Shown: positions 17,049-25,239, counted from the stretch's first letter. The stretch: DNA of 64,000 nucleotides from Pleionea sediminis (GCF_007570825.1 NZ_SUNB01000001.1:868001-932000), one strand, 5' to 3'. A program made the numbers and translations. The notes: generated by a model not told the origin, from the letters alone.

Positions 17049-17588
17049 ATGAATACATTTTTTGAAAGAATCCATAGTTTAGACACAAAAGCTTTTCTTT
17101 GGATTAACTTAAAACAAGGTTGCACCTACTACCGTTTGGTTCGCAATATTTCTCGCAGTGGCGATGGTATTCTTTATTTTGTTGCAGCAGTTTCAATTTT
17201 ATTAATTGATCAACAAAACGGAACGTCATTTTTCGCTACCGCTGCCCTTGCTTATTCTATTGATGTTTTGTTGTATTTATTACTTAAAAACAAAATTAAA
17301 CGTAATCGTCCGCAACAAAAACTTCAGGACTTTACAGCCTTAATCGAACCATCTGATAAATTCAGCTTTCCTTCCGGACACACCGCTGCAGCTTTTGTTT
17401 TTGCAACTCTGATTTTTCAATTCTACCCTCCATACGCAGCTGCGTTTTTTATTTGGGCAAGTTTAATTGGAATTTCCAGAGTATTGCTTGGTGTTCATTA
17501 CCCTGGCGATATTTTAGCTGGTATTCTGTTAGGAACATTAAGTGCAATATCGTCCGTAAAATTAATTCAACAAGCATTTCTAATGTGA
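17049..17588 (+). CDS. PAP2-family membrane phosphatase
   Basis: 179 residues from the ATG at 17049; a GTG at 17040 is also in frame. The three phosphatase motifs are present: KNKIKRNRP (K-x6-RP), FSFPSGHTA (PSGH) and SRVLLGVHYPGD (SR-x5-H-x3-D), set between about five or six transmembrane helices. The family dephosphorylates phosphatidic acid, undecaprenyl pyrophosphate or related lipids. It is followed after 13 nt by a glycosyltransferase gene, so the natural substrate may be a lipid-linked sugar carrier or a glycolipid precursor. Confidence 0.88.
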   Translation: MNTFFERIHSLDTKAFLWINLKQGCTYYRLVRNISRSGDGILYFVAAVSILLIDQQNGTSFFATAALAYSIDVLLYLLLKNKIKRNRPQQKLQDFTALIEPSDKFSFPSGHTAAAFVFATLIFQFYPPYAAAFFIWASLIGISRVLLGVHYPGDILAGILLGTLSAISSVKLIQQAFLM

Positions 17589-17601
17589 GACTGTATCTTT
17601 A

Positions 17602-18666
17602 ATGAAGATTTTATATGGTGTTCAGGGAACAGGGAATGGTCATATAACTCGAGCGCGAGTTATGGCTGAAGAGTTCAAAAAGAAAGATATTTCGGTAGAC
17701 TGGGTATTTTCAGGACGGCCTGACTTTGATTATTTTGATATGGAATGTTTTGGTAACTATCGTAGTTTCCGTGGACTGACTTTTGTCATTGAAAATGGCA
17801 GTATCAATTACACCAAAACAGCAATGCAACTTCAATTTCGGAAATTTTTCAACGATGTAAAAAGTTTAGACTTAACTGATTACGATTACGTTATTAATGA
17901 CTTTGAACCTATTTCTGCATGGGCTGCCAGACGCCAGAAAAGGCTTTCAATTGGAATTTCGCATCAATCCTCGTTTTTATACAATATACCTAAAGAGGGA
18001 AACAACCTATTTACCGATCTGGTAATGAAGTGGTTTGCACCTGTCGATCACCCTATTGGTGTTCATTGGCATCACTTTAATAGCCCTATTTTACCTCCAA
18101 TTATTAATCATCAATTTGCTGAGTCAACTGTCGAAAATCACATTTTAGTTTACTTTCCTTTTCAGTCTTTGCAGCGATTAATAGCATTACTTAAGCCGTT
18201 TACTGACTATCAATTTTATATTTATCACCCTGTAGAAAATGCATTTGACGAAGGAAACATTCATGTCCGAGCACTATCAACAGAGAGCTTTAAAAAAGAA
18301 CTCCAGAAAACCTCAGGTGTAATCTGTGGTGCCGGCTTCGAACTTCCTAGTGAAACTTTACAGCTCGGAAAAAAGCTATTAGTGCAACCTGTAGGTGGTC
18401 AAATGGAACAACGCTCTAATGCAAAAGCACTTCAAGAACTGGGGCTCGCATCAGTTAGTAAGCAGTTTAATCATGAAGAACTAAGTGCCTGGCTACTAAA
18501 TCATCAAACCAAAAAATTTAACCTACCAAATACAGCAAAAGCCATTGTTGAGTGGTTAGTCTACGGTGATTTGAATAACTACAATGCACTCGTAGATTCA
18601 CTGTGGCAACAAACTCAAATCGCGACTCTTGAACAAAAAAGGGCTTCAACAACATTAGTAAATTAG
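17602..18666 (+). CDS. MJ1255/VC2487-family glycosyltransferase
   Basis: 354 residues with a GT-B glycosyltransferase fold, of the group named after MJ1255 and VC2487. The N-terminal YGVQGTGNGHITRARVMAEE is the typical glycine-rich nucleotide-sugar transferase start. FSGRPDFDYF, NDFEPISAWA and the C-terminal CGAGFELPSETLQLGKKLL with VQPVGGQMEQRSNA donor-binding block follow, as in MurG/UGT-like enzymes. The acceptor and sugar donor are not known. Its tight spacing after the PAP2 phosphatase suggests glycolipid metabolism at the inner membrane. Confidence 0.85.
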   Translation: MKILYGVQGTGNGHITRARVMAEEFKKKDISVDWVFSGRPDFDYFDMECFGNYRSFRGLTFVIENGSINYTKTAMQLQFRKFFNDVKSLDLTDYDYVINDFEPISAWAARRQKRLSIGISHQSSFLYNIPKEGNNLFTDLVMKWFAPVDHPIGVHWHHFNSPILPPIINHQFAESTVENHILVYFPFQSLQRLIALLKPFTDYQFYIYHPVENAFDEGNIHVRALSTESFKKELQKTSGVICGAGFELPSETLQLGKKLLVQPVGGQMEQRSNAKALQELGLASVSKQFNHEELSAWLLNHQTKKFNLPNTAKAIVEWLVYGDLNNYNALVDSLWQQTQIATLEQKRASTTLVN

Positions 18667-18866
18667 AACTTTTACAGGGAATCACAATTAGGCTCTATTT
18701 TTATAGCAAATACCAATTCCAAACCGTTTTTTATTGTTTTAATCAATATAAAATTCTTTTTTTACCCGAGATTTTCACGGTTTCTTATATTTTTTCTATA
18801 CTGGAGATACGATTATTCCATTTTTGCAATAATCGGCGATTGATCACAGACACGAGAGGGCCTCCT

Positions 18867-19115
18867 ATGAAACCATTGGTTGATTGTTCGACTCACGACT
18901 ATTTTGAGATCGCATGCATGTATCGATATGATTTAAATATCATCTCTAAAGAGCATGCTGAAATTAACGGAAAAGCAATCGATATTCGAATCATTGATGA
19001 CAGAGAGTTTTTAATTCTCGACTCTGACGGCTGTCAATTGAAAATCGAAATCAACCAGATAAAGTCAGTCAATGTGCTTTCACCTCATGCCAGGTTTGAA
19101 AAAATAGCGTGCTAG
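18867..19115 (+). CDS. rof: Rof-like Rho-binding antiterminator
   Basis: 82 residues from the ATG at 18867, which has an AGAGGG site upstream; the longer frame from a TTG at 18840 has none. The sequence (PLVDCSTHDYFEIACMYRYDL..., acidic beta strands) matches the Rof/YaeO family, whose E. coli member (86 residues) starts with INCDDYDNLELAC. Rof binds the Rho primary RNA site and inhibits Rho-dependent termination. It appears monocistronic, with a TATACT-like -10 upstream near 18796. Confidence 0.75.
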   Translation: MKPLVDCSTHDYFEIACMYRYDLNIISKEHAEINGKAIDIRIIDDREFLILDSDGCQLKIEINQIKSVNVLSPHARFEKIAC

Positions 19116-19211
19116 CGAGTCTTAAATTAGTATGAGCTGAACATGGACACAGAGTACCTTAAGTGCTCTATAATTTGGATTCAGCGATATTTGTTTAAGG
19201 CGTACGCTACT

Positions 19212-19724
19212 ATGGCTTCAAAGTACAAAATGGAGTTGTATACGGTTTTCCTTTTGTTAGGTCATACTCTACTCACCACATCAACACAGGCCAGTGAAAT
19301 ATTTAAGTGTCAACTTGATAACGGCAAATTGAGTTTTCAAGACAGCCCCTGCCCTGATTCTGCCAAAGAAGAAAAAATTATTTACGAATCCGAGAGCAAA
19401 AAAGCAGTTTCGGTTTCCGAAAGCATTCTTGGCAAATGGTGTCAAACTGGAATGAGTAAAACAATGGGCGGTAATCTAAATCTGTCCAAGTCTGCACAAT
19501 GGAATTTCAAAAACCAAAATCAAGTATCTGTGGTTTATCTATCAAATATTGGCAATGCCTCTCATCAAGAAAAATTCTTTCAATACATTCTTCAAGACAC
19601 AACAATTAAAATAGAGAACAATTATTTGGGCAACTGGGAAATTATGGAGCAATCAGAAAAAGTTATGATAATACAAAAAGCTTCGAGTAAAGAGTACGCA
19701 CATCTGAAACGCGGTGACTGCTAA
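19212..19724 (+). CDS. DUF4124-domain periplasmic protein
   Basis: 170 residues from the ATG at 19212. The open frame extends up to 19143, but the later start gives a proper signal peptide (KMELYTVFLLLGHTLLTTSTQA). The mature N-terminus SEIFKCQLDNGKLSFQDSPC is the DUF4124 motif with its two cysteines. The remainder (GKWCQTGMSKTM...) looks like a beta-rich lipocalin-type domain. Function unknown; probably periplasmic. The gene ends just before a hairpin that terminates the opposing TonB operon. Confidence 0.75.
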   Translation: MASKYKMELYTVFLLLGHTLLTTSTQASEIFKCQLDNGKLSFQDSPCPDSAKEEKIIYESESKKAVSVSESILGKWCQTGMSKTMGGNLNLSKSAQWNFKNQNQVSVVYLSNIGNASHQEKFFQYILQDTTIKIENNYLGNWEIMEQSEKVMIIQKASSKEYAHLKRGDC

Positions 19725-19727
19725 AAA

Positions 19728-19748
19728 AAAAAGGCCCTTTCGGGCCTT
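19728..19748 (-). terminator. Rho-independent terminator of the TonB operon
   Basis: Perfect 7-bp stem AAGGCCC/GGGCCTT (19731-19737, 19742-19748) with a TTTC loop. It is preceded on the plus strand by about ten A, giving a U run on the minus strand. It lies about 30 nt beyond the stop of the TPR gene, the last gene of the operon. Confidence 0.85.
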
Positions 19749-19778
19749 GGGAAAATTGGGAGTGTATGCTTATAATTA

Positions 19779-21110
19779 TTATAATACTTCCGAACTCTTC
19801 AGACTGGCTTCTAGCTGTGCCCACTTATTCTTTTCTTTCGATACGTACTTCATCCATTGCTCAGCCATCTTCTTCACTTTATTGTGTCCCTTTGCATTAG
19901 CAAAATGATGGTTTGACTCATCAAAGTTCTTTAAATTGAAATGCGCCATCCCAAGTGCAATGCTGACATTTCCGGGATGTTTTAACTCTCCTTTTGCAAA
20001 TGCTTTTTCACCGTATTGGATTGTCTCGTGCCAACGCTCCATATTAACAAACACTTCGGCAAGTCGAGCATAAGCATTACCATCTGAAGACAGTTTCGCA
20101 GCTTCCTTTAGAACAGGAATGGCTTTATCAAACTCCTTTGCAACCATCCAAGCCTGAGCTAGAAAATCCAAATTTTTGACATTGCTTTCTAACTTTTCTT
20201 CCTTGAGTGCTTTTCCCATTAATTGGCCTGCTTTGTAAGGTGCACCATTAAGATAATATAATTGAGCAAGACTTTTTAATTCTTTTGCCTCAGTCACAAA
20301 ACCTTGCTGATATGCAGCCTCCATAACGGCCAGTTGTTTTTCTTCTGCACCAATTTCTCCATACATATTACCCAACTCAATCCAGTATTTCGGTTTTGGA
20401 TAAAGACGAACTAGGTCTTCTGACACCTCAGTTACTTTTTTAGGTTGTTTTAATTCGTAGTGAGTAGCCCTTTTAAGAATTAGTATATTCTCATTGGGAT
20501 TTTTTCCAGAACCCTTCGCTAACGAAATAGCTTTATCGATGTGTTTTAGTGATTTTTTATAATCTTTTTTGGCATAAAAAGCATTAGCCAACAAAGATTC
20601 ACTATTCGCATCACTTCCTTCATTCAATGTTGACCATCGATTAATATACATTATCGAATCGTCAAACTTTTCTTGCTGCATGCTCAATTGTGCTAATGCA
20701 TACAAAGTAGATTTTTCTAAAGCCTCTGGAATAGGCTTCTGCTCTATAACCTTCTTAAAAGAATTTATCGCTTGGTTCATGTGACTTTCGCCATAATGAA
20801 TAAACGCTTTAAAGTTATACACCATGGCTGACTCATACGAATTAAGCTCATCAATTCGATTTTCCATTTTTTGAAGTATTTCGATTCCTTCCTGTGTTTT
20901 CTTCTCGTCAGCTAACTTCTGAGCTTGACTCAATTGAGCATAAACTCTTTGCCTTAAAGCAGGTGTTCGGCGTTTTTTCTTTTCTGCTGAGTAAGTCATT
21001 CCCGCATACTCAGTGATACCCACCATATTAGTTACAACCGGTAATCCGTAAGCAAACATCGACAAAACAATTATTCTGACGAATAGCTTATTAGTTAAAC
21101 CAAAGTTCAT
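19779..21110 (-). CDS. TPR-repeat protein of the TonB2-type operon
   Basis: 443 residues. An N-terminal hydrophobic segment (residues about 9-30) is a signal or anchor, followed by a basic stretch and at least eight tetratricopeptide-like helical repeats over about 60-430 (QLSQAQKLADEKKTQEGIEIL, AYARLAEVFVNMERWHETI and similar). It lies 11 nt after tonB and is the last gene of the operon. TPR proteins occupy this place in TonB2-type operons of Vibrio and Shewanella, where they are thought to assist the energy-transduction complex from the periplasm. A GGGGTG site precedes the ATG. Confidence 0.85.
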   Translation of the reverse strand: MNFGLTNKLFVRIIVLSMFAYGLPVVTNMVGITEYAGMTYSAEKKKRRTPALRQRVYAQLSQAQKLADEKKTQEGIEILQKMENRIDELNSYESAMVYNFKAFIHYGESHMNQAINSFKKVIEQKPIPEALEKSTLYALAQLSMQQEKFDDSIMYINRWSTLNEGSDANSESLLANAFYAKKDYKKSLKHIDKAISLAKGSGKNPNENILILKRATHYELKQPKKVTEVSEDLVRLYPKPKYWIELGNMYGEIGAEEKQLAVMEAAYQQGFVTEAKELKSLAQLYYLNGAPYKAGQLMGKALKEEKLESNVKNLDFLAQAWMVAKEFDKAIPVLKEAAKLSSDGNAYARLAEVFVNMERWHETIQYGEKAFAKGELKHPGNVSIALGMAHFNLKNFDESNHHFANAKGHNKVKKMAEQWMKYVSKEKNKWAQLEASLKSSEVL

Positions 21111-21121
21111 AAATCACCCCG

Positions 21122-21727
21122 CTATCGACTTATTTTGAAAGTAATTTGGTTTTGTACGCCAGGCACAGAAACCGCTTTACCTTCAACCATTCGAGGTTTG
21201 TATTTAAACTTCATAGCTGCATCAATCGCAGCACGATTAAATATCCCCTCGGGCTCAGCTTCAACCACTTTAGGATTTGATACAGTACCTTTTGGAGTTA
21301 CTGTGAATTCTAAAATGACATACCCCTCAATGCCTCGAGAAAGAGCACGCCTTGGATAAACAGGAGCGACTTTGACGATAGGCAAATATTCGGCATCACT
21401 TGCATTGAGTGACATACCTTGTTGTAGTTGATTATTTGCACCGATATCAGGAGCAAACGCAAAGCTTTCAGATGAGTCCACCATGTCGGACTGATCCATC
21501 TCTGGTTGCGGCATATCCGGTGGCGGCTCTTCTGGCTTTGGCGGCTTCTTAGGCTTTCGTTCTTTCTTTTGAACCGATTCGTCTTTCTGAATTTCAACGA
21601 ATTCTAGATTGCGCTTTTCTGGCGCCTCCTCTAGTTCAAGATCACCACTTTCAATAAGTGCTCTCATGGTGAAGAACAACGCCGCAGTAACTACTAAAGC
21701 TATAATAACTGCGTTGATGTATCTCAT
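21122..21727 (-). CDS. tonB: TonB energy transducer
   Basis: 201 residues. One N-terminal transmembrane helix (NAVIIALVVTAALFFTM) is followed by a Lys/Pro/Glu-rich periplasmic spacer (KKPPKPEEPPPDMPQPEM) and the C-terminal TonB domain (VYPRRALSRGIEGYVILEF, AAIDAAMKFKYKP). It is shorter than E. coli TonB, as in TonB2-type systems. It transmits the proton-motive force to outer-membrane receptors, probably the one encoded at 25240-27894. It starts 5 nt after exbD. Confidence 0.95.
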   Translation of the reverse strand: MRYINAVIIALVVTAALFFTMRALIESGDLELEEAPEKRNLEFVEIQKDESVQKKERKPKKPPKPEEPPPDMPQPEMDQSDMVDSSESFAFAPDIGANNQLQQGMSLNASDAEYLPIVKVAPVYPRRALSRGIEGYVILEFTVTPKGTVSNPKVVEAEPEGIFNRAAIDAAMKFKYKPRMVEGKAVSVPGVQNQITFKISR

Positions 21728-21732
21728 AGTAA

Positions 21733-22140
21733 TCAGTTCTCCGCTGCCAGTGAGACATCAAAAACGCCCGCTGCTCGAGCAGCATCCATTACCTTTACCA
21801 GAACTTCTGTTGTCGCCTTTTTATCGGCCTGAATAACAACCGACCCCTGAGGGTTTTCTGCATGTAATCTCTCGATATTGGCTTGTACACGCTCTGGATC
21901 AATTCGGCGTTTATCGATCCAAATTTCATTCATTGGGCTAATCGCTACCAATATGTTTGCTTTTTCTTTCGATTGAGCGGTTTTCGCCTCTGGCCGATTA
22001 ACTTCAATTCCTGATTCCTTTACAAAGGACGCAGTAACAATAAAAAATATCAACATAATAAATACAACGTCTAACATCGGCGTCATATTAATTTCAGAAT
22101 CTTCGTCTTCTTCAAAAATTTTCGCAAAAGGTTGTCGCAT
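21733..22140 (-). CDS. exbD: ExbD/TolR-family biopolymer transport protein
   Basis: 135 residues from the ATG at 22140, selected because GAGGAG lies 6 nt upstream; an ATG at 22146 overlaps that site. One transmembrane helix (MLDVVFIMLIFFIVTASF) contains the proton-channel Asp of the MTPMLDVVF motif, followed by a periplasmic domain. It partners ExbB to form the proton channel that drives TonB. Gene order exbB-exbD-tonB is the usual one. Confidence 0.95.
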   Translation of the reverse strand: MRQPFAKIFEEDEDSEINMTPMLDVVFIMLIFFIVTASFVKESGIEVNRPEAKTAQSKEKANILVAISPMNEIWIDKRRIDPERVQANIERLHAENPQGSVVIQADKKATTEVLVKVMDAARAAGVFDVSLAAEN

Positions 22141-22175
22141 AACCATCTCCTCTAGAAAATAAGTTAAATATCAAT

Positions 22176-22703
22176 TTAATGATCAAGTATTAACTTATCT
22201 TCGAGTAATTCTGTTTCTCGTTTCGCAGTACGTTTTAAATAACTCACAGCAAATACACCTGGTAAAGCACCTACCATTCCAGCCATTGTAGGAATAGTCG
22301 CTTTTGAAACACCCGATGCCATAGAGCGCGCATTTCCCGTACCCGATAACGTCATAACATTAAACACTTCAATCATTCCGGTAACCGTACCCAGCAATCC
22401 CAGTAATGGGCATAGAGCGACCATAGCCTGAATCGTCGGCAAGGATTTATTCAAACTCAATCGAGCTCGAGAGATCATGGCGATGCGAATTTGCTCTGCA
22501 TTCCAAGACTCTCGATCGGATCGCACTTTCCAAGCATTAACCACTTGCTTTCGGTACGTACGGTACCCAAACCACATGTATGAAAGGCGTTCTATAATAA
22601 AAATCCACATAAAGAAAATTAGAACACCAATATAAGTGAGTACCGGTCCTCCGGTTTCGAAAAAAGCTCGAATACCATCTATAGACTCAGCAATAAAATT
22701 CAC
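22176..22703 (-). CDS. exbB: ExbB-type (MotA/TolQ/ExbB) proton channel subunit
   Basis: 175 residues from a GTG at 22703 preceded by AAGGAG. Three transmembrane helices. The conserved ALCPLLGLLGTVTGMIEVF and VGALPGVFAVSYL blocks form the channel wall. This short form corresponds to ExbB2 of Vibrio. It follows the TtpC-like gene by 2 nt, so the two are translationally linked. Together with ExbD it forms the proton-driven stator for TonB. Confidence 0.93.
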   Translation of the reverse strand: MNFIAESIDGIRAFFETGGPVLTYIGVLIFFMWIFIIERLSYMWFGYRTYRKQVVNAWKVRSDRESWNAEQIRIAMISRARLSLNKSLPTIQAMVALCPLLGLLGTVTGMIEVFNVMTLSGTGNARSMASGVSKATIPTMAGMVGALPGVFAVSYLKRTAKRETELLEDKLILDH

Positions 22704-22705
22704 CG

Positions 22706-24055
22706 TTAAGCTCCTTGCTCCGCGCGCTCGGCAATAATGCCTGCGCTTTGTTCTTGCAAGATATGAACGATATTTTTACTGCGTGTATTCAACCAGGTGT
22801 AAAGCAGAACTGTCGGAATTGCGACAACCAGACCAAGTACCGTTGTTACTAGAGCTTGAGAAATACCTCCTGCCATTATAGTGGGATCACCTGCGCCAAA
22901 AAGAGTGATCTTTTGGAAGGTAATGATCATACCCGTAACCGTACCTAATAAACCAAGCAACGGAGCAACAACAGAAATAATTTTAATGAATGTAATGCTA
23001 CGCGTGATTTTTGGAAGTTCCTTTAAGATTGCCTCGCTTAACTTTAGCTCTAAAGTATCAACCGCAACACTTGGGTATTTCTCTTTAACTTTAAGTATTC
23101 TACCTAAAGGATTATTCTCATTAATCGTGTCGCTTTTTAATTGCTGCTTAACTTTCTTCTCAACGATAAAGAGAGAAACAAATCGCTCTAACGCAATTAA
23201 TAATGCAATCAAACCAAGTGCAAGAATTATGTAACCAGGAAGACCACCTTGATGAACTTGCTCTTCAGTAGTTGCAGACTGAATTAGTAACTCTAAAATT
23301 CTTCCAGCAGTAGGATCAATAGCAACACCAACCAACTCTCCTTGTGCGTTTTGTAAATCTTCTGTAGTCGACGTAAAACGACTCGACGGCTGACTCGCTA
23401 GCGCAACAACGGACTTAGACTCAGGATCGTATGAAAGATACTCACCATTACTAACAATATTGAACGTTCCAACACGAACTACTTCTTGTGTTTGCTTTGG
23501 ACCATTGGTTGGAATGACTTCTATTTGAAACCGAGCAACTTTTCCAGATTCAATAATTTCTCGTTGCATTTCAAACCAAACACGCTCAATTTCTTCAATT
23601 GAAGCTAACTTTGATGATGAGCCCATCTCTTGAGCTAGATTGCTCAAAAACTCAGCTCTTCCTGGATACTGAATTGAAACTAATGAATTATCGATTTTAC
23701 TAGAAGCATCGCCAGCGACTTGTTGAAGCACGCCAAATAATTCTTTCAATGACCCCATTCGTGCATCTAAAGCAGTATTTAAGTCGGCAAGCTGAGCTTC
23801 ATTCTTCTCGTACTCTGTTTCCAGAGTCTCAGACTGCGCTAACGCTCCATCTCGCTCGATAATCGCTTGCCCTAACAATTGATCTTGTTGAGCTCGCTTA
23901 TTAATAAAAGCTTTTTCTCGTTGAGTATTTTCTTGAGACTGCTTGTAAGTACCCTGCTCAAGTTTTTTTAGTAATGTATCTAAGTCGAGCTTCTCTGCAG
24001 CGAAAACTGTAGATGCAGTCAGACTCAATACTAATATTCGAATTAACTGTTTCAT
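22706..24055 (-). CDS. TtpC-like long MotA/TolQ/ExbB protein
   Basis: 449 residues from the ATG at 24055 (AGGTGG 8 nt upstream; a GTG at 24067 is the alternative). A signal peptide (ILVLSLTASTVFA) and a long periplasmic coiled coil (about residues 25-140) with a beta domain precede a C-terminal MotA/TolQ/ExbB channel domain with three membrane helices and VVAPLLGLLGTVTGMI. This layout is that of TtpC of Vibrio TonB2 systems, which is needed for TonB2-dependent uptake and is thought to contact the envelope. Spacing is 6-20 nt to the DUF3450 gene and 2 nt to exbB. Confidence 0.9.
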   Translation of the reverse strand: MKQLIRILVLSLTASTVFAAEKLDLDTLLKKLEQGTYKQSQENTQREKAFINKRAQQDQLLGQAIIERDGALAQSETLETEYEKNEAQLADLNTALDARMGSLKELFGVLQQVAGDASSKIDNSLVSIQYPGRAEFLSNLAQEMGSSSKLASIEEIERVWFEMQREIIESGKVARFQIEVIPTNGPKQTQEVVRVGTFNIVSNGEYLSYDPESKSVVALASQPSSRFTSTTEDLQNAQGELVGVAIDPTAGRILELLIQSATTEEQVHQGGLPGYIILALGLIALLIALERFVSLFIVEKKVKQQLKSDTINENNPLGRILKVKEKYPSVAVDTLELKLSEAILKELPKITRSITFIKIISVVAPLLGLLGTVTGMIITFQKITLFGAGDPTIMAGGISQALVTTVLGLVVAIPTVLLYTWLNTRSKNIVHILQEQSAGIIAERAEQGA

Positions 24056-24073
24056 TATTTCAACCACCTAACT

Positions 24074-24820
24074 TTATTCTGCAGAAAATACGGGAACGGT
24101 TAGCATATCGGGAGCCATCTGCTCACGAGCCATTTTTATACCGTTTGATATCTTGGTTGAATAGCTACTATCTAAAGCCTGCCATTCACCCGCACGCTGA
24201 TTCCAAATACCTTGAGTTTTCTTATCTTTTGTCTGATAAATCAAAGCAACGCGACCAACACGTAAAAAGTTAACAGGTTGCTCTTCACCATTAATAGGGT
24301 ACAGCCCTTCGTAAGCGTTCAAGGTACGGCCATAATCAAGCTCAATTTGATAAGCTTCGAGCACTTGTCGAAATTTTTCAGAAACAGATACGTCTGCTCT
24401 ATCCATGGTAGACTTGAGTCTATCAACGCGATCCATTCGCTTTTCTTTTTGGAAAGGAATATCTAAACTTATAAACTCTTCCAAACCACTAATCATTCGT
24501 AGCATCAATGGCGTAATTTGTCGCTCAATGATACTAACTTTATCGATAGAAGCATTAAGTTGCTCCATTTCTTTAATCTGATTTTCAATCTGCTTACGAA
24601 GCTGAGCGTTATATATTTTTAACCCTTCAGTTTCTTTGTTCACAGATTTAAACTTTTGAAGTTTATCGTCGATTTGATCGCTAATTGAATCAATTTTCTT
24701 TTGCGACTTGGCTGCAAGCTCATTAATCTTTGAGCTTTTCTCAATAACAGGTTCAAGTGTTTGAGAAAACACTGAAGATGCAGCAAGCAATCCGACAAAC
24801 AAAGCGGATAGTTTGATCAT
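24074..24820 (-). CDS. DUF3450 periplasmic coiled-coil protein
   Basis: 248 residues with a signal peptide (LFVGLLAASSVFS). A long coiled coil follows over about residues 25-105 (KINELAAKSQKKIDSISDQ, LRKQIENQIKEMEQLNASI). The C-terminal domain contains GRTLNAYEGLYPINGEEQPVNFLRVGR, characteristic of DUF3450. Members are found first in TonB2/TtpC operons, as here; the role is thought to be accessory to the energiser. A GGGAG site precedes the ATG. It is the first gene of the operon and is preceded by a long structured leader. Confidence 0.9.
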   Translation of the reverse strand: MIKLSALFVGLLAASSVFSQTLEPVIEKSSKINELAAKSQKKIDSISDQIDDKLQKFKSVNKETEGLKIYNAQLRKQIENQIKEMEQLNASIDKVSIIERQITPLMLRMISGLEEFISLDIPFQKEKRMDRVDRLKSTMDRADVSVSEKFRQVLEAYQIELDYGRTLNAYEGLYPINGEEQPVNFLRVGRVALIYQTKDKKTQGIWNQRAGEWQALDSSYSTKISNGIKMAREQMAPDMLTVPVFSAE

Positions 24821-24913
24821 GTTTCACTCCCAATACATAACTTACACATTAATTTCAGGTCGAATACCTGAGCGCCATAAAAATTGGCGAATCCCAAAAA
24901 GAACGATTCGTTA

Positions 24914-25025
24914 GAGGATTTTACTTACACCTACCGGAGGTGTAGCTTTTTCTGAGTGAAACTTCATAACTGGGAAAGTAAATTAGTTCCTAAGCACTCA
25001 ACCAGTAGATGTAAGTAAAATCCTC
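24914..25025 (-). repeat. 21-bp inverted repeat enclosing a 70-bp loop, with competing hairpin
   Basis: Left arm 24914-24934 and right arm 25005-25025 pair over 21 bp with one mismatch; the outer 16 bp are perfect. In the minus-strand transcript the inner end of one arm can instead pair locally as TACACCT/AGGTGTA (24926-24944, 5-nt loop), so the two folds exclude each other. Inside the loop TGAGTG and CACTCA can also pair. It could be an attenuator or riboswitch-like leader, or a small palindromic mobile repeat. No clear target duplication flanks it. Confidence 0.6.
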
Positions 25026-25039
25026 AAAGCACCGCTAAT

Positions 25040-25062
25040 AGATAACGAGATTTCCGTTATCT
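25040..25062 (-). other. Hairpin at the predicted 5' end of the TonB operon leader
   Basis: 8-bp perfect stem AGATAACG (25040-25047) and CGTTATCT (25055-25062) with a 7-nt loop. If the TATCAT at 25070-25075 is the -10, transcription would begin at about 25062, placing this hairpin at the very 5' end of the mRNA, where it could protect or regulate it. Confidence 0.45.
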
Positions 25063-25069
25063 GACGGCG

Positions 25070-25113
25070 ATGATAAGGCTGGAATGTGACGGATATATGA
25101 ACGCTTTGTGACA
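25070..25113 (-). promoter_or_regulatory. PhoB-box-like triple repeat and -10 upstream of the TonB operon
   Basis: Read on the minus strand, 25113-25081 consists of three consecutive 11-nt units that start TGTCAC, GTTCAT and CGTCAC. This is the spacing and consensus of PhoB boxes (TGTCAY every 11 bp). The last unit's hexamer ends 10 nt before TATCAT (25075-25070), the distance seen in Pho-regulated promoters where the box replaces the -35. PhoB regulation is an inference from this geometry. Confidence 0.5.
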
Positions 25114-25134
25114 TCTCGATTAAAAATAACGCAA

Positions 25135-25167
25135 CCAAAATGACACATAATTGTCACAAAAATGACT
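25135..25167 (-). promoter_or_regulatory. Second block of 11-bp-spaced TGTCAY-like units
   Basis: On the minus strand three consecutive 11-nt units begin AGTCAT, TGACAA and TGTCAT. The middle one is degenerate. The block lies 54 bp upstream of the first array, close to five helical turns, and includes a TGACA/TGTCA inverted repeat. It may be an auxiliary PhoB site or coincidence. Confidence 0.3.
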
Positions 25168-25239
25168 TTAATGATGAATAACAATTACTTGTTTGAAAAA
25201 AGAGAGAGTCATTAAACGAACTCTCTCTCGAACTAGCCT

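Larger units (their letters stand above)
24821..25239 (-). other. Structured leader and promoter region of the TonB operon
   Basis: About 419 bp with no gene. From the TBDR end towards the DUF3450 gene it contains two blocks of 11-bp-spaced TGTCAY-like units, a -10-like TATCAT, and a leader with at least four potential hairpins. One of these is a 21-bp inverted repeat around a loop of 70 nt. The leader would be about 240 nt. Separate entries give the details. Confidence 0.6.

Noticed and set aside
22881-23234. 117-codon plus-strand frame opposite the TtpC-like gene
   Set aside because: Antisense to a conserved coding region; reading frame openness is explained by codon bias of the real gene.
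24926-24952. Plus-strand rho-independent terminator (TACACCT/AGGTGTA followed by GCTTTTT)
   Set aside because: No gene on the plus strand upstream would use it; it is better explained as part of the minus-strand leader structure.
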